In this document: positions 26,124 through 34,699 of the stretch, one piece after another
Layout: every line of letters begins with the position of its first letter
How positions within the stretch are numbered: position 1 is the stretch's first letter
Virus record (IMG/VR): IMGVR_UViG_3300024359_000008
Coordinates: 1 to 64,000 of that record
Strand: one strand, 5' to 3'
Origin: a virus
DNA length: 64,000 bases
Made by a program: the position numbers and the translations under genes
Notes under the pieces: generated by a model
What the model saw: the letters and a program-made list of their open reading frames with translations, nothing else
Told to the model about the DNA's origin: nothing
Database searches by the model: none

Positions 26124-28393
26124 GATATTTTTCTAAATTGACAACCATCTTGAAACTTTAACCAACCTTGTTCTTTTTTGAATTTAGTTATATATATACT
26201 TCCCTCTTCAATTAAATCACTTATTCTATCATAAGCATCAGCCCAAACGACCATCTTAACCACAGAACCTCCATCACTCAACTCTAAAGACCAATATTTT
26301 TTACCTTTTATAGAATACTTTTCTTGAACACCCTTTATTACAAAATAATAGTATTTATTTGGATTCTCAAATTCCGTTACAGGTTCTATATTAAAATCAT
26401 ATTTATCCATAAAATCTTGCTTTAACTTAGATATCTTATTAAACAAATTCAAATCTAAACTACAAACTTTTATAAAATCTTTATATTTAACCTCTTCAGG
26501 TGTTGGTTCATATTTATCTTTTAAGTTTTCTTCAATAATATCAAATCTATTTTGTCCAAACAAATCCATTTGCATAGTATTACTTTTCATTTTATACTTA
26601 CGAAATTCCATTAACTCTTCTCTTGAACTAGACCAATCATCAAAAACACCAGCATTTAAACAAGCTTCAAAGTTAGCTTTATTAAATTTACTAAATTGAT
26701 GCATAAAAAACTTATCTTTATCAATGTCAGATACCCCAATAGACTGAAGCTCTTCAAATGCTATCTCACCCATTCCATTAATGCTAGAAAAGCCCATAAG
26801 TATAGTGTTTTCGTCTAACATTCCCCATTCCCATTTAGATTTTCTGTTGGGGGGTAAAATCTTTATACCTTTTGTAAAAGATGTCATAATAGCTGAAGAT
26901 AACCAAGATTCATCATCTTTAGCGTGATTCAATAAAGCAGTATAAAACTCTGTAGGGTAATATCTTTTCATATACAAAGTTTGCATCGCAACATAAGAAT
27001 AACTTACTGAGTGACTTCTGTTGAACGAATATCCCAAATACTTAACTAACCACTCCTCTATATCTTTAACTTCATTCTCTTCTAAACCTTTCGCTTTACA
27101 ACCCTCTTTAAATTTATCCCAAAGTTTTAAATATTCTTTATAATTCTTATTTGAAGATTCACTTTCTTCCAACTCTTCTCCAGATAATGTCTTTTTTATA
27201 ACCTTAGAAGCTTTATCCATAACTTTTCTTAAATTATCACCTTCCCCTAAAGACATTCCAGCCAATTCATGAGCAATAAACATTAATTGCTCTTGAAAAA
27301 TTAATACTCCATTTGTATTTCTTAATAAAGGCTCTAAAGATGGATGAACTAAATCAATAGACTCTGGGCTTTTTTTATTCCTTATATACTCCTCATGAGC
27401 ACCTACACCCATAGGGCCTGGTCTATATAATGCATTGGCAGCAACCATTTCTTCAAAGTTTTCTGTATGCATATTTTTTATAAGCTTAGACATTCCTTCG
27501 GATTCAAACTGAAATACTCCTTGATTATTACCACTTCTTAACTCTTCAAAAAGTTCAGGATTATCTAAATCAACATATTTAACTTCTTCAGAAATATCTA
27601 TACCTCTATTTTCTTTTACTAATTTAATGGATTGTTTTAAAACGTTTAAAGTAGTCAAATTAAGTCTGTCTAACTTTAGTATTCCCAAGTCAGACAAATC
27701 TTTACCACTACCAGATTCTTGAAAACCAGATACAGTAACACCTTTTACTATATTTACTGGCATATATTCCCAAACTGGCCCTGGTGTAATAACTATACCA
27801 GCAGCATGTTTACCTAAATTTCTAACTTGACCTTGTAGAGTTAAAGTGGTATCTATAATTTTTTTATTTGATGGATTTTGTATCCAACTTTTGACTACTT
27901 CAGATGATTCTGGTGAATTTGGATGTTCTCTTAACCAATCTTTTAAGTCTCCTTCATATTTCATAAAAGATTTTGGCATTTCTTTAGTTACAGCAAAAAC
28001 ATTCGAATCAAAACCTGCATCTTGACCAAAAGCTTTAGCCACATCTTTAAGGCACCCTTTTTCGTTAAAAGTAGAAAATGTAATTACAGGAAAAACACAC
28101 TCTTTTCCATATTTATTATAAAGAAACTCATCAGTTTTAACATCTGAACCAGTTTCGAAGTCTATATCAATATCAGGAGGAGAATTTCTAGCTGGATTTA
28201 AAAATCTCTCAAAATATAAATCAAACCTTAAAGGGTCAATTTTCGTAATATCAAGACACCATGAAAGAAGACTTCCTGCTGCAGAATTGTGTACACCTAT
28301 TCCCTCAATATTATAAGAATGTGTTTCTTCAACAGTTAAATCATGAACTTTACCTTTGTAATTTTTAAATTTTCTACTTTTTAGTTTTGCCAT
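26120..28393 (-). CDS. dnaE: DNA polymerase III alpha (DnaE-type), C-terminal half with C-intein
   Basis: The protein has 757 residues. Residues 1-36 are the C-terminal fragment of a split intein, containing KGKVHDLTVEETHSYNIEG and ending GVHN. The extein begins at Ser37 with SAAGSLLSWCLDITKIDPLR and FERFLNPARNSPPDIDIDFE, where the palm aspartates 74 and 76 are catalytic in DnaE; LKLDRLNL (about 241) supplies the third acidic residue. Fingers and helix-hairpin-helix segments follow (YLGYSFNRSHSVSYSYVAMQ about 450-470, then YYPTEFYTALLNHA), with a C-terminal OB-like domain (YSIKGKKYWSLELSDGG). It lacks the N-terminal exonuclease and PHP domains, which are on the next gene upstream; the two must be joined by protein trans-splicing to give a polymerase of about 1327 residues. 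Confidence 0.92.
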   Translation of the reverse strand: MAKLKSRKFKNYKGKVHDLTVEETHSYNIEGIGVHNSAAGSLLSWCLDITKIDPLRFDLYFERFLNPARNSPPDIDIDFETGSDVKTDEFLYNKYGKECVFPVITFSTFNEKGCLKDVAKAFGQDAGFDSNVFAVTKEMPKSFMKYEGDLKDWLREHPNSPESSEVVKSWIQNPSNKKIIDTTLTLQGQVRNLGKHAAGIVITPGPVWEYMPVNIVKGVTVSGFQESGSGKDLSDLGILKLDRLNLTTLNVLKQSIKLVKENRGIDISEEVKYVDLDNPELFEELRSGNNQGVFQFESEGMSKLIKNMHTENFEEMVAANALYRPGPMGVGAHEEYIRNKKSPESIDLVHPSLEPLLRNTNGVLIFQEQLMFIAHELAGMSLGEGDNLRKVMDKASKVIKKTLSGEELEESESSNKNYKEYLKLWDKFKEGCKAKGLEENEVKDIEEWLVKYLGYSFNRSHSVSYSYVAMQTLYMKRYYPTEFYTALLNHAKDDESWLSSAIMTSFTKGIKILPPNRKSKWEWGMLDENTILMGFSSINGMGEIAFEELQSIGVSDIDKDKFFMHQFSKFNKANFEACLNAGVFDDWSSSREELMEFRKYKMKSNTMQMDLFGQNRFDIIEENLKDKYEPTPEEVKYKDFIKVCSLDLNLFNKISKLKQDFMDKYDFNIEPVTEFENPNKYYYFVIKGVQEKYSIKGKKYWSLELSDGGSVVKMVVWADAYDRISDLIEEGSIYITKFKKEQGWLKFQDGCQFRKIS
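28286..28393 (-). mobile_element. Split intein, C-terminal fragment (36 aa)
   Basis: Starting at the gene's own ATG, the fragment encodes block F-like VHDLTVEETHSYNIEGIG and the block G end VHN, with Ser as the +1 extein residue. The length fits natural split C-inteins (about 35-40 residues). It is complementary to the N-fragment at 28518-28796. Confidence 0.92.
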
Positions 28394-28514
28394 TATTATT
28401 TTCTTTATGTTCTTGTTTTGCTTTTCTATTTTATTAATTAATCAAAAATTTCACAAACTAAACATATTATATAAATCATAAACGAATAATTAATTAAAAG
28501 ATTTTCTCATAATT

Positions 28515-30614
28515 CTAATATTTATTTATATCAACAATATCATCTTCTTCAGTTAAATTTTTAGCTTCCACCCACCCACGATTTTCAGTAAGAATTTCAT
28601 GGTCAAGAGTACATTCTATCACTCTACCATCATCAAATTTAAGTTCAATAATCTCTTCTTGAATATCATACTCCAATGTATCAATAACTTTTCTTTCATC
28701 TCCGAATGCATCAATTACCTTATCTCCAATTTCAATTGTATCTATTGGAACATACATTCCATCAGCCATTTTTACTCTACTTCCTGGCAAAAAACAACCC
28801 CTCCCAGGGCCAACTTCTATATCATTATCAGCACAAAATCTTATTAATTCCCAAACAACCAGAAAATAATCTAACATCTTCTTATCTCTGATGACATCCA
28901 ATTCATAATCTAATCTCTTTCTATATTCTTCAATTTTCTTTTCATCTATTTTTATTGGACCTTTCTTTTGATATAAACTAAGTTTTTGGTTTAATTTGGC
29001 ATGCGAAAGTCTTCTAATTATCTCTTCAGTATCTTTTGTTTTAAAAAATTCAAAAACATCGTTAGTAGGTTTATATTGAGGATATTTTTCTACATTAGTT
29101 TCAAAATCAAAATTACATAAAGAAGATATTTTTTCACTATTAATCATACATATTCTAACAAAATCTTCTTCATAATCATATGCAAAGGATTCATTCATTT
29201 CGAATATATCAGATTCTGAAGGATAATACATATCTCCATTTTCTTTTGTTCTAGCTTTTTTGATAGGTCTTTTTTGATTAATTGATATCAATACATCTTG
29301 AAGAACTTTTTCATTCTTTTTAGGAAAGTAAACATCGTTTGAAACAATAATAGCCATATTATACTTGTTAGACATATTTATAATAAATTTATTATATTGT
29401 CTTTGTATCTCATTGTCTTCTAGAGATATTTCGGCTATATAATTTCTTCTTCCGAAAAGGTTAAGCATTTTAACTAAATATTCTTCAGCTTGTCTGTATT
29501 TACCCATTTGTAAATATTTAGATATAGTACCATGTTTTGAACTGGTAGTTAATATCAAACCTTCTTTTCCTTCTAAAATCCACTTAGTTTTTATTCTTGG
29601 AACTCTATAAAAACCTTCAGCAAATGAAAGATAATTGATTTTATTTATATTAACATATCCTTCATCATTTAAAACTATTATTTTTTGCAAAACATTAATA
29701 TCTTGCTCTTTTGGTTCATATTGACCACCTATACTATCATTTAAAAAGAATTCACAACCAATTATAGGTTTAATATCTTTTGATTTACATTTTTGATAAA
29801 ACGAAAAAGCACTAGATAAACTACCTTTATCAGTTAAAACTAAAGTTTTATGATTATACTCTTTAGCCATACTTATATAATCACTTGTGGAGCCAGCACC
29901 TTCTAAAACAGAATGATAAGTATGTAAGCCGAAATTAACCATTGAATGGTCTATTGGAACAGAGCCATTTTTTTGCTTCCATTTATTTATAATTTCTAAT
30001 TCTGAACTTTTTGAGTCTAAAAATTCTAAAACATCTTCTCCAAACCCTAATGCACCAACTCTTCTTAACTCAAAAAAACATTTAGCTAAAGCTTCAACGT
30101 CAATTAAAGCATCGTGGGCATCTTCAAATGTTTTATTAAAAAGTATTTTATGGAGTTCTGTTAAAGTTGGTGGTTTTAAACCGTTTTTGCCTTGTATTCT
30201 ACAAAAGTTTACTGTTGAATTCATAGTACATATATGAGTAATGTCTCTCATATAATTTTTCATGTTCAACCTATAAAATTCACATGCAGTTACCTTGTTA
30301 TCGAAACTAATATTATGAGCTACTAAAAATTTTGATTTCTCTATATCTTTAATAAACTCATTTAAAGCTTGTTCTAAAGGTACACCTTCAAAGTTGGCTC
30401 TTTCATTAGTTATTCTATGAATCCTAATACTTTCTTCAGGTATTATAAATTTATCTGGCTTTATGATTCTGTTATTTGAACCAATCTCCACACCATTAAT
30501 ATCGTAAACCTTCCATGCTAACTGAACTATTCTTGGCCAATTATTAACATCGGTTATGGGAGCACTGAAATCTTCTGGCAACCCTGTTGTTTCTGTATCA
30601 AATATTATAAACAT
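28515..30614 (-). CDS. dnaE: DNA polymerase III: DnaQ-type exonuclease + PHP + palm start, with N-intein (N-terminal half)
   Basis: From ATG 30614 the protein has 699 residues. Residues 1-190 are a DEDDh proofreading exonuclease: Exo I FDTETTG (5-11), Exo II VAHNISFD, Exo III HDALIDVEA. A PHP domain follows (about 227-520), but its metal ligands are altered: HTYHS in place of HxHS and LTDKGSL in place of TDHGxL. The palm begins at about 575 (LDYFLVVWELIRFCADNDIE) and stops at GPGRG. The last 93 residues are a split intein N-fragment starting at Cys (CFLPGSRVKMADGMY). Fusion of DnaQ directly to DnaE in one chain is unusual; in PolC the exonuclease is inside the PHP domain. A start at 30623 is possible but that codon lies in the -7 box of the promoter, so 30614 is preferred. 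Confidence 0.9.
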   Translation of the reverse strand: MFIIFDTETTGLPEDFSAPITDVNNWPRIVQLAWKVYDINGVEIGSNNRIIKPDKFIIPEESIRIHRITNERANFEGVPLEQALNEFIKDIEKSKFLVAHNISFDNKVTACEFYRLNMKNYMRDITHICTMNSTVNFCRIQGKNGLKPPTLTELHKILFNKTFEDAHDALIDVEALAKCFFELRRVGALGFGEDVLEFLDSKSSELEIINKWKQKNGSVPIDHSMVNFGLHTYHSVLEGAGSTSDYISMAKEYNHKTLVLTDKGSLSSAFSFYQKCKSKDIKPIIGCEFFLNDSIGGQYEPKEQDINVLQKIIVLNDEGYVNINKINYLSFAEGFYRVPRIKTKWILEGKEGLILTTSSKHGTISKYLQMGKYRQAEEYLVKMLNLFGRRNYIAEISLEDNEIQRQYNKFIINMSNKYNMAIIVSNDVYFPKKNEKVLQDVLISINQKRPIKKARTKENGDMYYPSESDIFEMNESFAYDYEEDFVRICMINSEKISSLCNFDFETNVEKYPQYKPTNDVFEFFKTKDTEEIIRRLSHAKLNQKLSLYQKKGPIKIDEKKIEEYRKRLDYELDVIRDKKMLDYFLVVWELIRFCADNDIEVGPGRGCFLPGSRVKMADGMYVPIDTIEIGDKVIDAFGDERKVIDTLEYDIQEEIIELKFDDGRVIECTLDHEILTENRGWVEAKNLTEEDDIVDINKY
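28518..28796 (-). mobile_element. Split intein, N-terminal fragment (93 aa)
   Basis: The fragment begins with Cys directly after the DnaE motif GPGRG, has block A (CFLPGSRVKMADG), DTIEIGDKVIDAFGDERKV and block B IECTLDHEILTENRGWVEAK, then ends EEDDIVDINKY and a stop. The 93-residue length is near that of the cyanobacterial DnaE N-intein. No endonuclease sequence lies in the 121 bases between the two halves. Confidence 0.92.
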
Positions 30615-30620
30615 ATGATA

Positions 30621-30651
30621 CAAATATAATTAGTTTTCACTTTAATTCAAA
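30621..30651 (-). promoter_or_regulatory. Bacteroidota-type promoter of the split dnaE, TTTG-N19-TATATTTG
   Basis: On the minus strand TTTG (30648-30651) is followed after 19 nt by TATATTTG (30621-30628). The ATG at 30614 is 6 nt past the -7 box, about where transcription should begin, so the mRNA is probably leaderless. Confidence 0.8.
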
Positions 30652-30670
30652 AGAAAGCTAATAAAAATTT

Positions 30671-30701
30671 AATAATTAATTCTGGGTGGTGGTTAATTAT
30701 T
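30671..30701 (-). terminator. Possible terminator: AT stem with C-rich loop
   Basis: A perfect 9-bp stem AATAATTAA / TTAATTATT encloses a 13-base loop that reads CCACCACCCAGAA on the minus strand, followed by AAATTTTTATT. It lies downstream of the portal operon (stop at 30721). The stem is AT-only, so efficiency is doubtful. A related C-rich sequence lies after the gene ending at 34700. Confidence 0.35.
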
Positions 30702-30720
30702 TTATTGAAAATATTAAATT

Positions 30721-31020
30721 TTAAGAGTAATCACTTTCATTATCTTGTCGCTGTTTCAAGATAGCACCCCTAAGTTCTATACATAATTTTCTTATATCAT
30801 TAAGATACTTCCTTGCATCAATGGAAGCGTCCACAGTACCTTTAAACATAAATTTATATAATCTAGGTTCTGCTCTTTCTGTTAAAAATTTAATTTTTTG
30901 AAATAACTCATCTATTCCATATTCATCATCTTCTATTAAATTTTCTTCTCTAACTTTTGTACCTTTAGATAATGCCTCTTTTTTTTCTCTTATTTGTTTT
31001 TTTAATTCTTCGTAATTCAT
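30721..31020 (-). CDS. Hypothetical protein downstream of the portal, 99 aa
   Basis: The protein is helical and charged: MNYEELKKQIREKKEALSKG, an acidic middle, and KYLNDIRKLCIELRGAILKQ. No family is recognised. It is 19 bases after the portal gene and is transcribed with it, so a role in head assembly (for example a scaffold or core component) is possible but not shown. Confidence 0.6.
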   Translation of the reverse strand: MNYEELKKQIREKKEALSKGTKVREENLIEDDEYGIDELFQKIKFLTERAEPRLYKFMFKGTVDASIDARKYLNDIRKLCIELRGAILKQRQDNESDYS

Positions 31021-31039
31021 AAAAATAAAATATTAATAA

Positions 31040-32869
31040 TTAAATTTTATCACCTTGATTTAATATATCATTTCCATCGTCATCTAATCCAGTTTCTTTA
31101 TTTATTTTATTTAATCTTTCTGTTATAGAATCAATTAATCTGTTTGTTTTAGTATTTAAATTATCATTTTTAACATTTAGAATATAATTTTCTTTAATTG
31201 AATTTTTATTACTTCTTTTTAAATCTTTATTATTTTCTTCTAAAAATAAAACATTTTCAGATAAAGATTCTTCTTCTCCTCCAAAATCTTCTTCAGAACC
31301 TGAATCAAAAGAACCTCCAGCATCTTCTCCACCTAAATCAGTCGCTTCTCCACCCATTTCACCACCTCCTTCTGGTGCTGTTTCTCCATTTATTCTAAAC
31401 TTCTCATCTATATCAGCAAATAAACCAGTTTCCATATATTCTTCTGGTGCAACTTCTATTTCTGAGAACATTTTTTTCTCTACCTTTTTCTGCCTTAATA
31501 TCTGCTTAATTTCAGCTTTAGAAAATCCCATAATATATTCCATAGCCCAAGTATATGACACGGGAGAAGTTGCTTCTGTTGTATACATTTTCTCGAAAAC
31601 TTCCATTCGACTTTTCATAGTTTCTAACTTCAACAATTCTTGTTGAGTTGATGGATTGGTTAATTTTAAGCTAAAATTATCCATATCATCTTCGAATCCT
31701 AATAAAAATAAGTGTATATTAGCTATTCTTCTAAGTTCAATGATTATATTTTCTTGAATCCTATTTATAGTTCTACTAAATCTCAAATCTGCTTGAGATA
31801 AAGCTGAACCCCCAGGCATAGATTCTGAATAATTTAAATAAGGTTTAGGAACTTTTAATGCTGCAAAAAGTTTATTTTGCAAATATTCAACATCTTGTAT
31901 TTCTCCCAAGTTTGAAGCACCAGGTAAAGTTTCAATTCTAGACGATTTATCCCCCCTAATTGGCATAAAATAATCTTCTTCCATAGTAAGAGGATTATAT
32001 TTCAAATTCATTTGTCCACTTTTTTGGTCAACAATAGGTGATTTTTTTAATTCTCTTTTAATTTTTTCTATATACTGATGAACATCTGCAGATTCTAAAT
32101 TACCAACCTCAATATAATGAACTCTTCTTTCTGGTGCTCTAATAATTCTATAAACTAACATAGCATCTTCAGCAAGTTGAAGTTGTTTCCATAATTTTCT
32201 AGCAGGGTCTAAAACACTTCTACCATAAGGTAATTTAGCACCATCAGAAACTAACCTAAAGTGAGCCATTTGAAATTCTTCAAAATACATATTGTTTATA
32301 TCCCACTTAAATCTTGAAGAGTTTATATTTCCATCAAAAGCTTCTTCTCTATGTATTTCCGAAACTGGTAACATTCTAGAATCATAAATACCTTCTTTTT
32401 GGTCTATTTCTAATTTGATAAAAGAATCACCAAACTTAATCATTTCTCTTACCCAGAAAGTTAAATTATATTCTATATTCATTCTTCCATGAAACAAATC
32501 TTTCAAAACAGTTTTAATTCTGTCATTTTCAGAATAAACTGATAAAATATCACCTCTTTCATTTCTAGTAACACTTTCATCAGTTATTATATCAAGTGCT
32601 GCAGATACCTCTGGTGACATATCCATTGCTCTATAATCATTATATGCACCTATTCTATCTGTATCATAATAAACACTTCTAGAATAAATGTCTTGAGATA
32701 TTTTTTGAGATTGAACATCAAGAAAATCTTGTTGTCTCTGTTGCATAGGTGTCAAATTATTATTTGACATATTTCCAGATATAACTTGTCTTTCATTAGG
32801 TAAAGGTCTAGAAGTTCTTCCTCTTTTTAATCTATCTAATAAATCTATAAATACACTTTTTTCTGACAT
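31040..32869 (-). CDS. Portal protein, T4 gp20-like
   Basis: The 609 residues match the T4 portal plan: YNDYRAMDMSPEVSAALDII near the N-terminus, VREMIKFGDSFIKLEID, VYRIIRAPERRVHYIEVGNL (about 240-260), YNPLTMEEDYFMPIRGDKSS, ETLPGASNLGEIQDVEYLQN and KLFAALKVPKPYLNYSES. The last 100 residues are acidic and Gly-rich (EGGGEMGGEATDLGGEDAGG), then Asn/Lys-rich, and probably disordered; this tail makes it longer than T4 gp20 (524). It forms the dodecameric DNA gate at the head vertex and contacts the terminase. It has a late element only 10 nt before its ATG. The 93 bases to the terminase gene hold no other clear signal. Confidence 0.92.
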   Translation of the reverse strand: MSEKSVFIDLLDRLKRGRTSRPLPNERQVISGNMSNNNLTPMQQRQQDFLDVQSQKISQDIYSRSVYYDTDRIGAYNDYRAMDMSPEVSAALDIITDESVTRNERGDILSVYSENDRIKTVLKDLFHGRMNIEYNLTFWVREMIKFGDSFIKLEIDQKEGIYDSRMLPVSEIHREEAFDGNINSSRFKWDINNMYFEEFQMAHFRLVSDGAKLPYGRSVLDPARKLWKQLQLAEDAMLVYRIIRAPERRVHYIEVGNLESADVHQYIEKIKRELKKSPIVDQKSGQMNLKYNPLTMEEDYFMPIRGDKSSRIETLPGASNLGEIQDVEYLQNKLFAALKVPKPYLNYSESMPGGSALSQADLRFSRTINRIQENIIIELRRIANIHLFLLGFEDDMDNFSLKLTNPSTQQELLKLETMKSRMEVFEKMYTTEATSPVSYTWAMEYIMGFSKAEIKQILRQKKVEKKMFSEIEVAPEEYMETGLFADIDEKFRINGETAPEGGGEMGGEATDLGGEDAGGSFDSGSEEDFGGEEESLSENVLFLEENNKDLKRSNKNSIKENYILNVKNDNLNTKTNRLIDSITERLNKINKETGLDDDGNDILNQGDKI

Positions 32870-32879
32870 TTTTTTTATT

Positions 32880-32887
32880 AATAAATA
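32880..32887 (-). promoter_or_regulatory. Candidate late-type element TATTTATT
   Basis: The coding strand reads ATATTTATTAATA, 10 nt before the portal ATG at 32869. Confidence 0.45.
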
Positions 32888-32963
32888 TTTAATTTTTCTT
32901 TTTTCTAAGCTTTCTAGAAGACTTTTTTAACAATAAAACACTTTTTTTCAAAAAGTAAATAGA

Positions 32964-34625
32964 TTATCCTTTTATTGAGCCATATAACCAAGAGTTATCA
33001 TTAAAATCATCATCATCTTCCCAATTTTCTTTTTTATTGCCATCTAAACTTAAATTCCCAACATCACTTGAACTATGACTTATCATATCTAACATTTCCA
33101 TTGTTTTCTTTTTGTTCCAGAATACAGATTCGAATTCAGTATCCCTAATCAATAAAGCGATAGCAAGTGCAAAAATTAAATCATCATTAAATCCAGGTTC
33201 ATGTTCAGCTTTGTCACCTTTATAAACAAAAGTTTCAAATTCAGTAAGAAGTCTTAATGAATTTATTTTTATATGCATTTCTCGCATATTTGTAACGATT
33301 GAATTTAAAAGGAGTGGTCTAGTTTTTACAGTAGTCTGAAAACCAGGAACATCAGTATCTTTATCTACCACATAATTATGTGTTCTATTATAAAGTTTAA
33401 CAGCTGATTTAGAAATATACATTCTATCTTTTGGATATTTTAATGTATTTTTCAAAATTAATGTTGTAGCTAAACCAAAACTGTTACATTCTACAGCCAT
33501 AAATGCATTATTATACTCAATACCAACTTTATAAAGTAGTTCAGCAAAAACATCTGGTACTATTTTACCTTGATATTCAGCAACTTGCTCTAAACTATCT
33601 GCATCTATAACTTGAACAGTAGAATAATCCGCTCCATCCCCTCTACCAACATCGGCTCCAATTATATAATTGCCATTTTCTTCTGGTTTTTTCCAAACAT
33701 GAAAAGAAGTTACATAATCACAAAATCCAGATTCTGTCCTTTTAAAATCATAATAACATATAGGTTGTTTATCACCTATATCTTTTACATATTTTTGTAT
33801 TATAGAACTCTCAACCACAACTGCTGTTGAACCTTCGAAAGATAAATCTAACTCTTGTGCTATCTTAATTTTATTATGATGCATTCTATTACATTCTCCT
33901 TCATACCAGGGACTCCAAGGATATTCTTTTCCATCAGAATCTACTCTTGTTTCTAAATCTTCTGATAAAATTGGATGTATAGACCAATGTAATTTAATTG
34001 GAACAAAGTTTCCTTTTCCTTTTGTGGCTTGCGTCCAAGTTTGATGATATAAATTTCCTGTTCCTTTGGGTGTTGATATCATTATACACTTACCTTGAGT
34101 TGCTGATAAAGCTAAACCAGCACCCATCCAGATATCTTGTGCATGTTCAATAAAAGCTGTCTCATCGAGAATTAAACAAGTTAAAGATTCACCTCTACCA
34201 GCTTGTTTACTACTTGCAACAGCCTTAACCCAAGAACCGTTTGAAAAAGAAATTTGTTTTGTATTATTTATTAGCCTTTCTTCAGGTAATAACCAATCTG
34301 GAAGTCTATCTAAAAACTGTCTAACTGTATTTAAAAATCTTACTGCACCATTACCATTATCTGCAACAACTAATATTCTTTCATCTGGACAAAAAACTAA
34401 CCTCCAAGCTACATATAAAGCTGATATTACTGAAAGTCCCATTTGTCTAGACTTTAAAACTATAGAATTTTGATTATCATTAAATGTGTTTAAACAAGAT
34501 TCTTGATATGGAAAACAAGTCATTTTATCTATCTGCTGTTTTTTCATATCAAAAACAAATCCATATGTGTTAGCAAAATAGACAGGACTTTGTACACATT
34601 TTATATATTCTTCTATATAATTCAT
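32964..34625 (-). CDS. terL: Terminase large subunit (packaging ATPase/nuclease)
   Basis: This is a 553-residue gp17-like terminase. The ATPase has a variant Walker A LKSRQMGLSVIS (SRQMGLS at 59-65), Walker B LILDETAF (151-157) and the coupling segment MISTPKGTGN (about 182-191). The RNase H-like nuclease has IIGADVGRGDGADYS (first Asp at 325), MAVECNSFG and GFNDDLIFALAIAL, which supply the acidic metal ligands. The last 35 residues are acidic and probably disordered. It pumps DNA into the head through the portal encoded next to it and cuts concatemers. A late element lies 15 nt upstream. No small terminase gene is recognised in the window. Confidence 0.95.
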   Translation of the reverse strand: MNYIEEYIKCVQSPVYFANTYGFVFDMKKQQIDKMTCFPYQESCLNTFNDNQNSIVLKSRQMGLSVISALYVAWRLVFCPDERILVVADNGNGAVRFLNTVRQFLDRLPDWLLPEERLINNTKQISFSNGSWVKAVASSKQAGRGESLTCLILDETAFIEHAQDIWMGAGLALSATQGKCIMISTPKGTGNLYHQTWTQATKGKGNFVPIKLHWSIHPILSEDLETRVDSDGKEYPWSPWYEGECNRMHHNKIKIAQELDLSFEGSTAVVVESSIIQKYVKDIGDKQPICYYDFKRTESGFCDYVTSFHVWKKPEENGNYIIGADVGRGDGADYSTVQVIDADSLEQVAEYQGKIVPDVFAELLYKVGIEYNNAFMAVECNSFGLATTLILKNTLKYPKDRMYISKSAVKLYNRTHNYVVDKDTDVPGFQTTVKTRPLLLNSIVTNMREMHIKINSLRLLTEFETFVYKGDKAEHEPGFNDDLIFALAIALLIRDTEFESVFWNKKKTMEMLDMISHSSSDVGNLSLDGNKKENWEDDDDFNDNSWLYGSIKG

Positions 34626-34640
34626 AATTATTTATTTAAT

Positions 34641-34648
34641 TATAAATA
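34641..34648 (-). promoter_or_regulatory. Candidate late-type element TATTTATA
   Basis: The coding strand reads ATATTTATAATTA, 15 nt before the terL ATG at 34625. A reverse-orientation TATTTATT also occurs at 34629-34636. Confidence 0.45.
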
Positions 34649-34699
34649 TTATTTTTTTTTAAAAAATGCTTTTAGAGGAGCTGGGGGTGGTTTTTTTAA

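Noticed and set aside
28394-28514. Possible homing endonuclease or separate promoter between the dnaE halves
   Set aside because: The gap is only 121 bases, has no open frame of note and no TTTG-N19-21-TAnnTTTG match.
26120-30614. Broken polymerase gene as a frameshift, sequencing error or pseudogene
   Set aside because: Both ends at the break carry complete intein splicing blocks with Cys1, block B TxDH, VHN and Ser+1, and the exteins join exactly within GPGRG/SAAGS.
30615-30623. dnaE N-half start at ATG 30623
   Set aside because: This ATG lies inside the -7 box of the promoter, so it would not be on the mRNA; ATG 30614 directly precedes the exonuclease motif.
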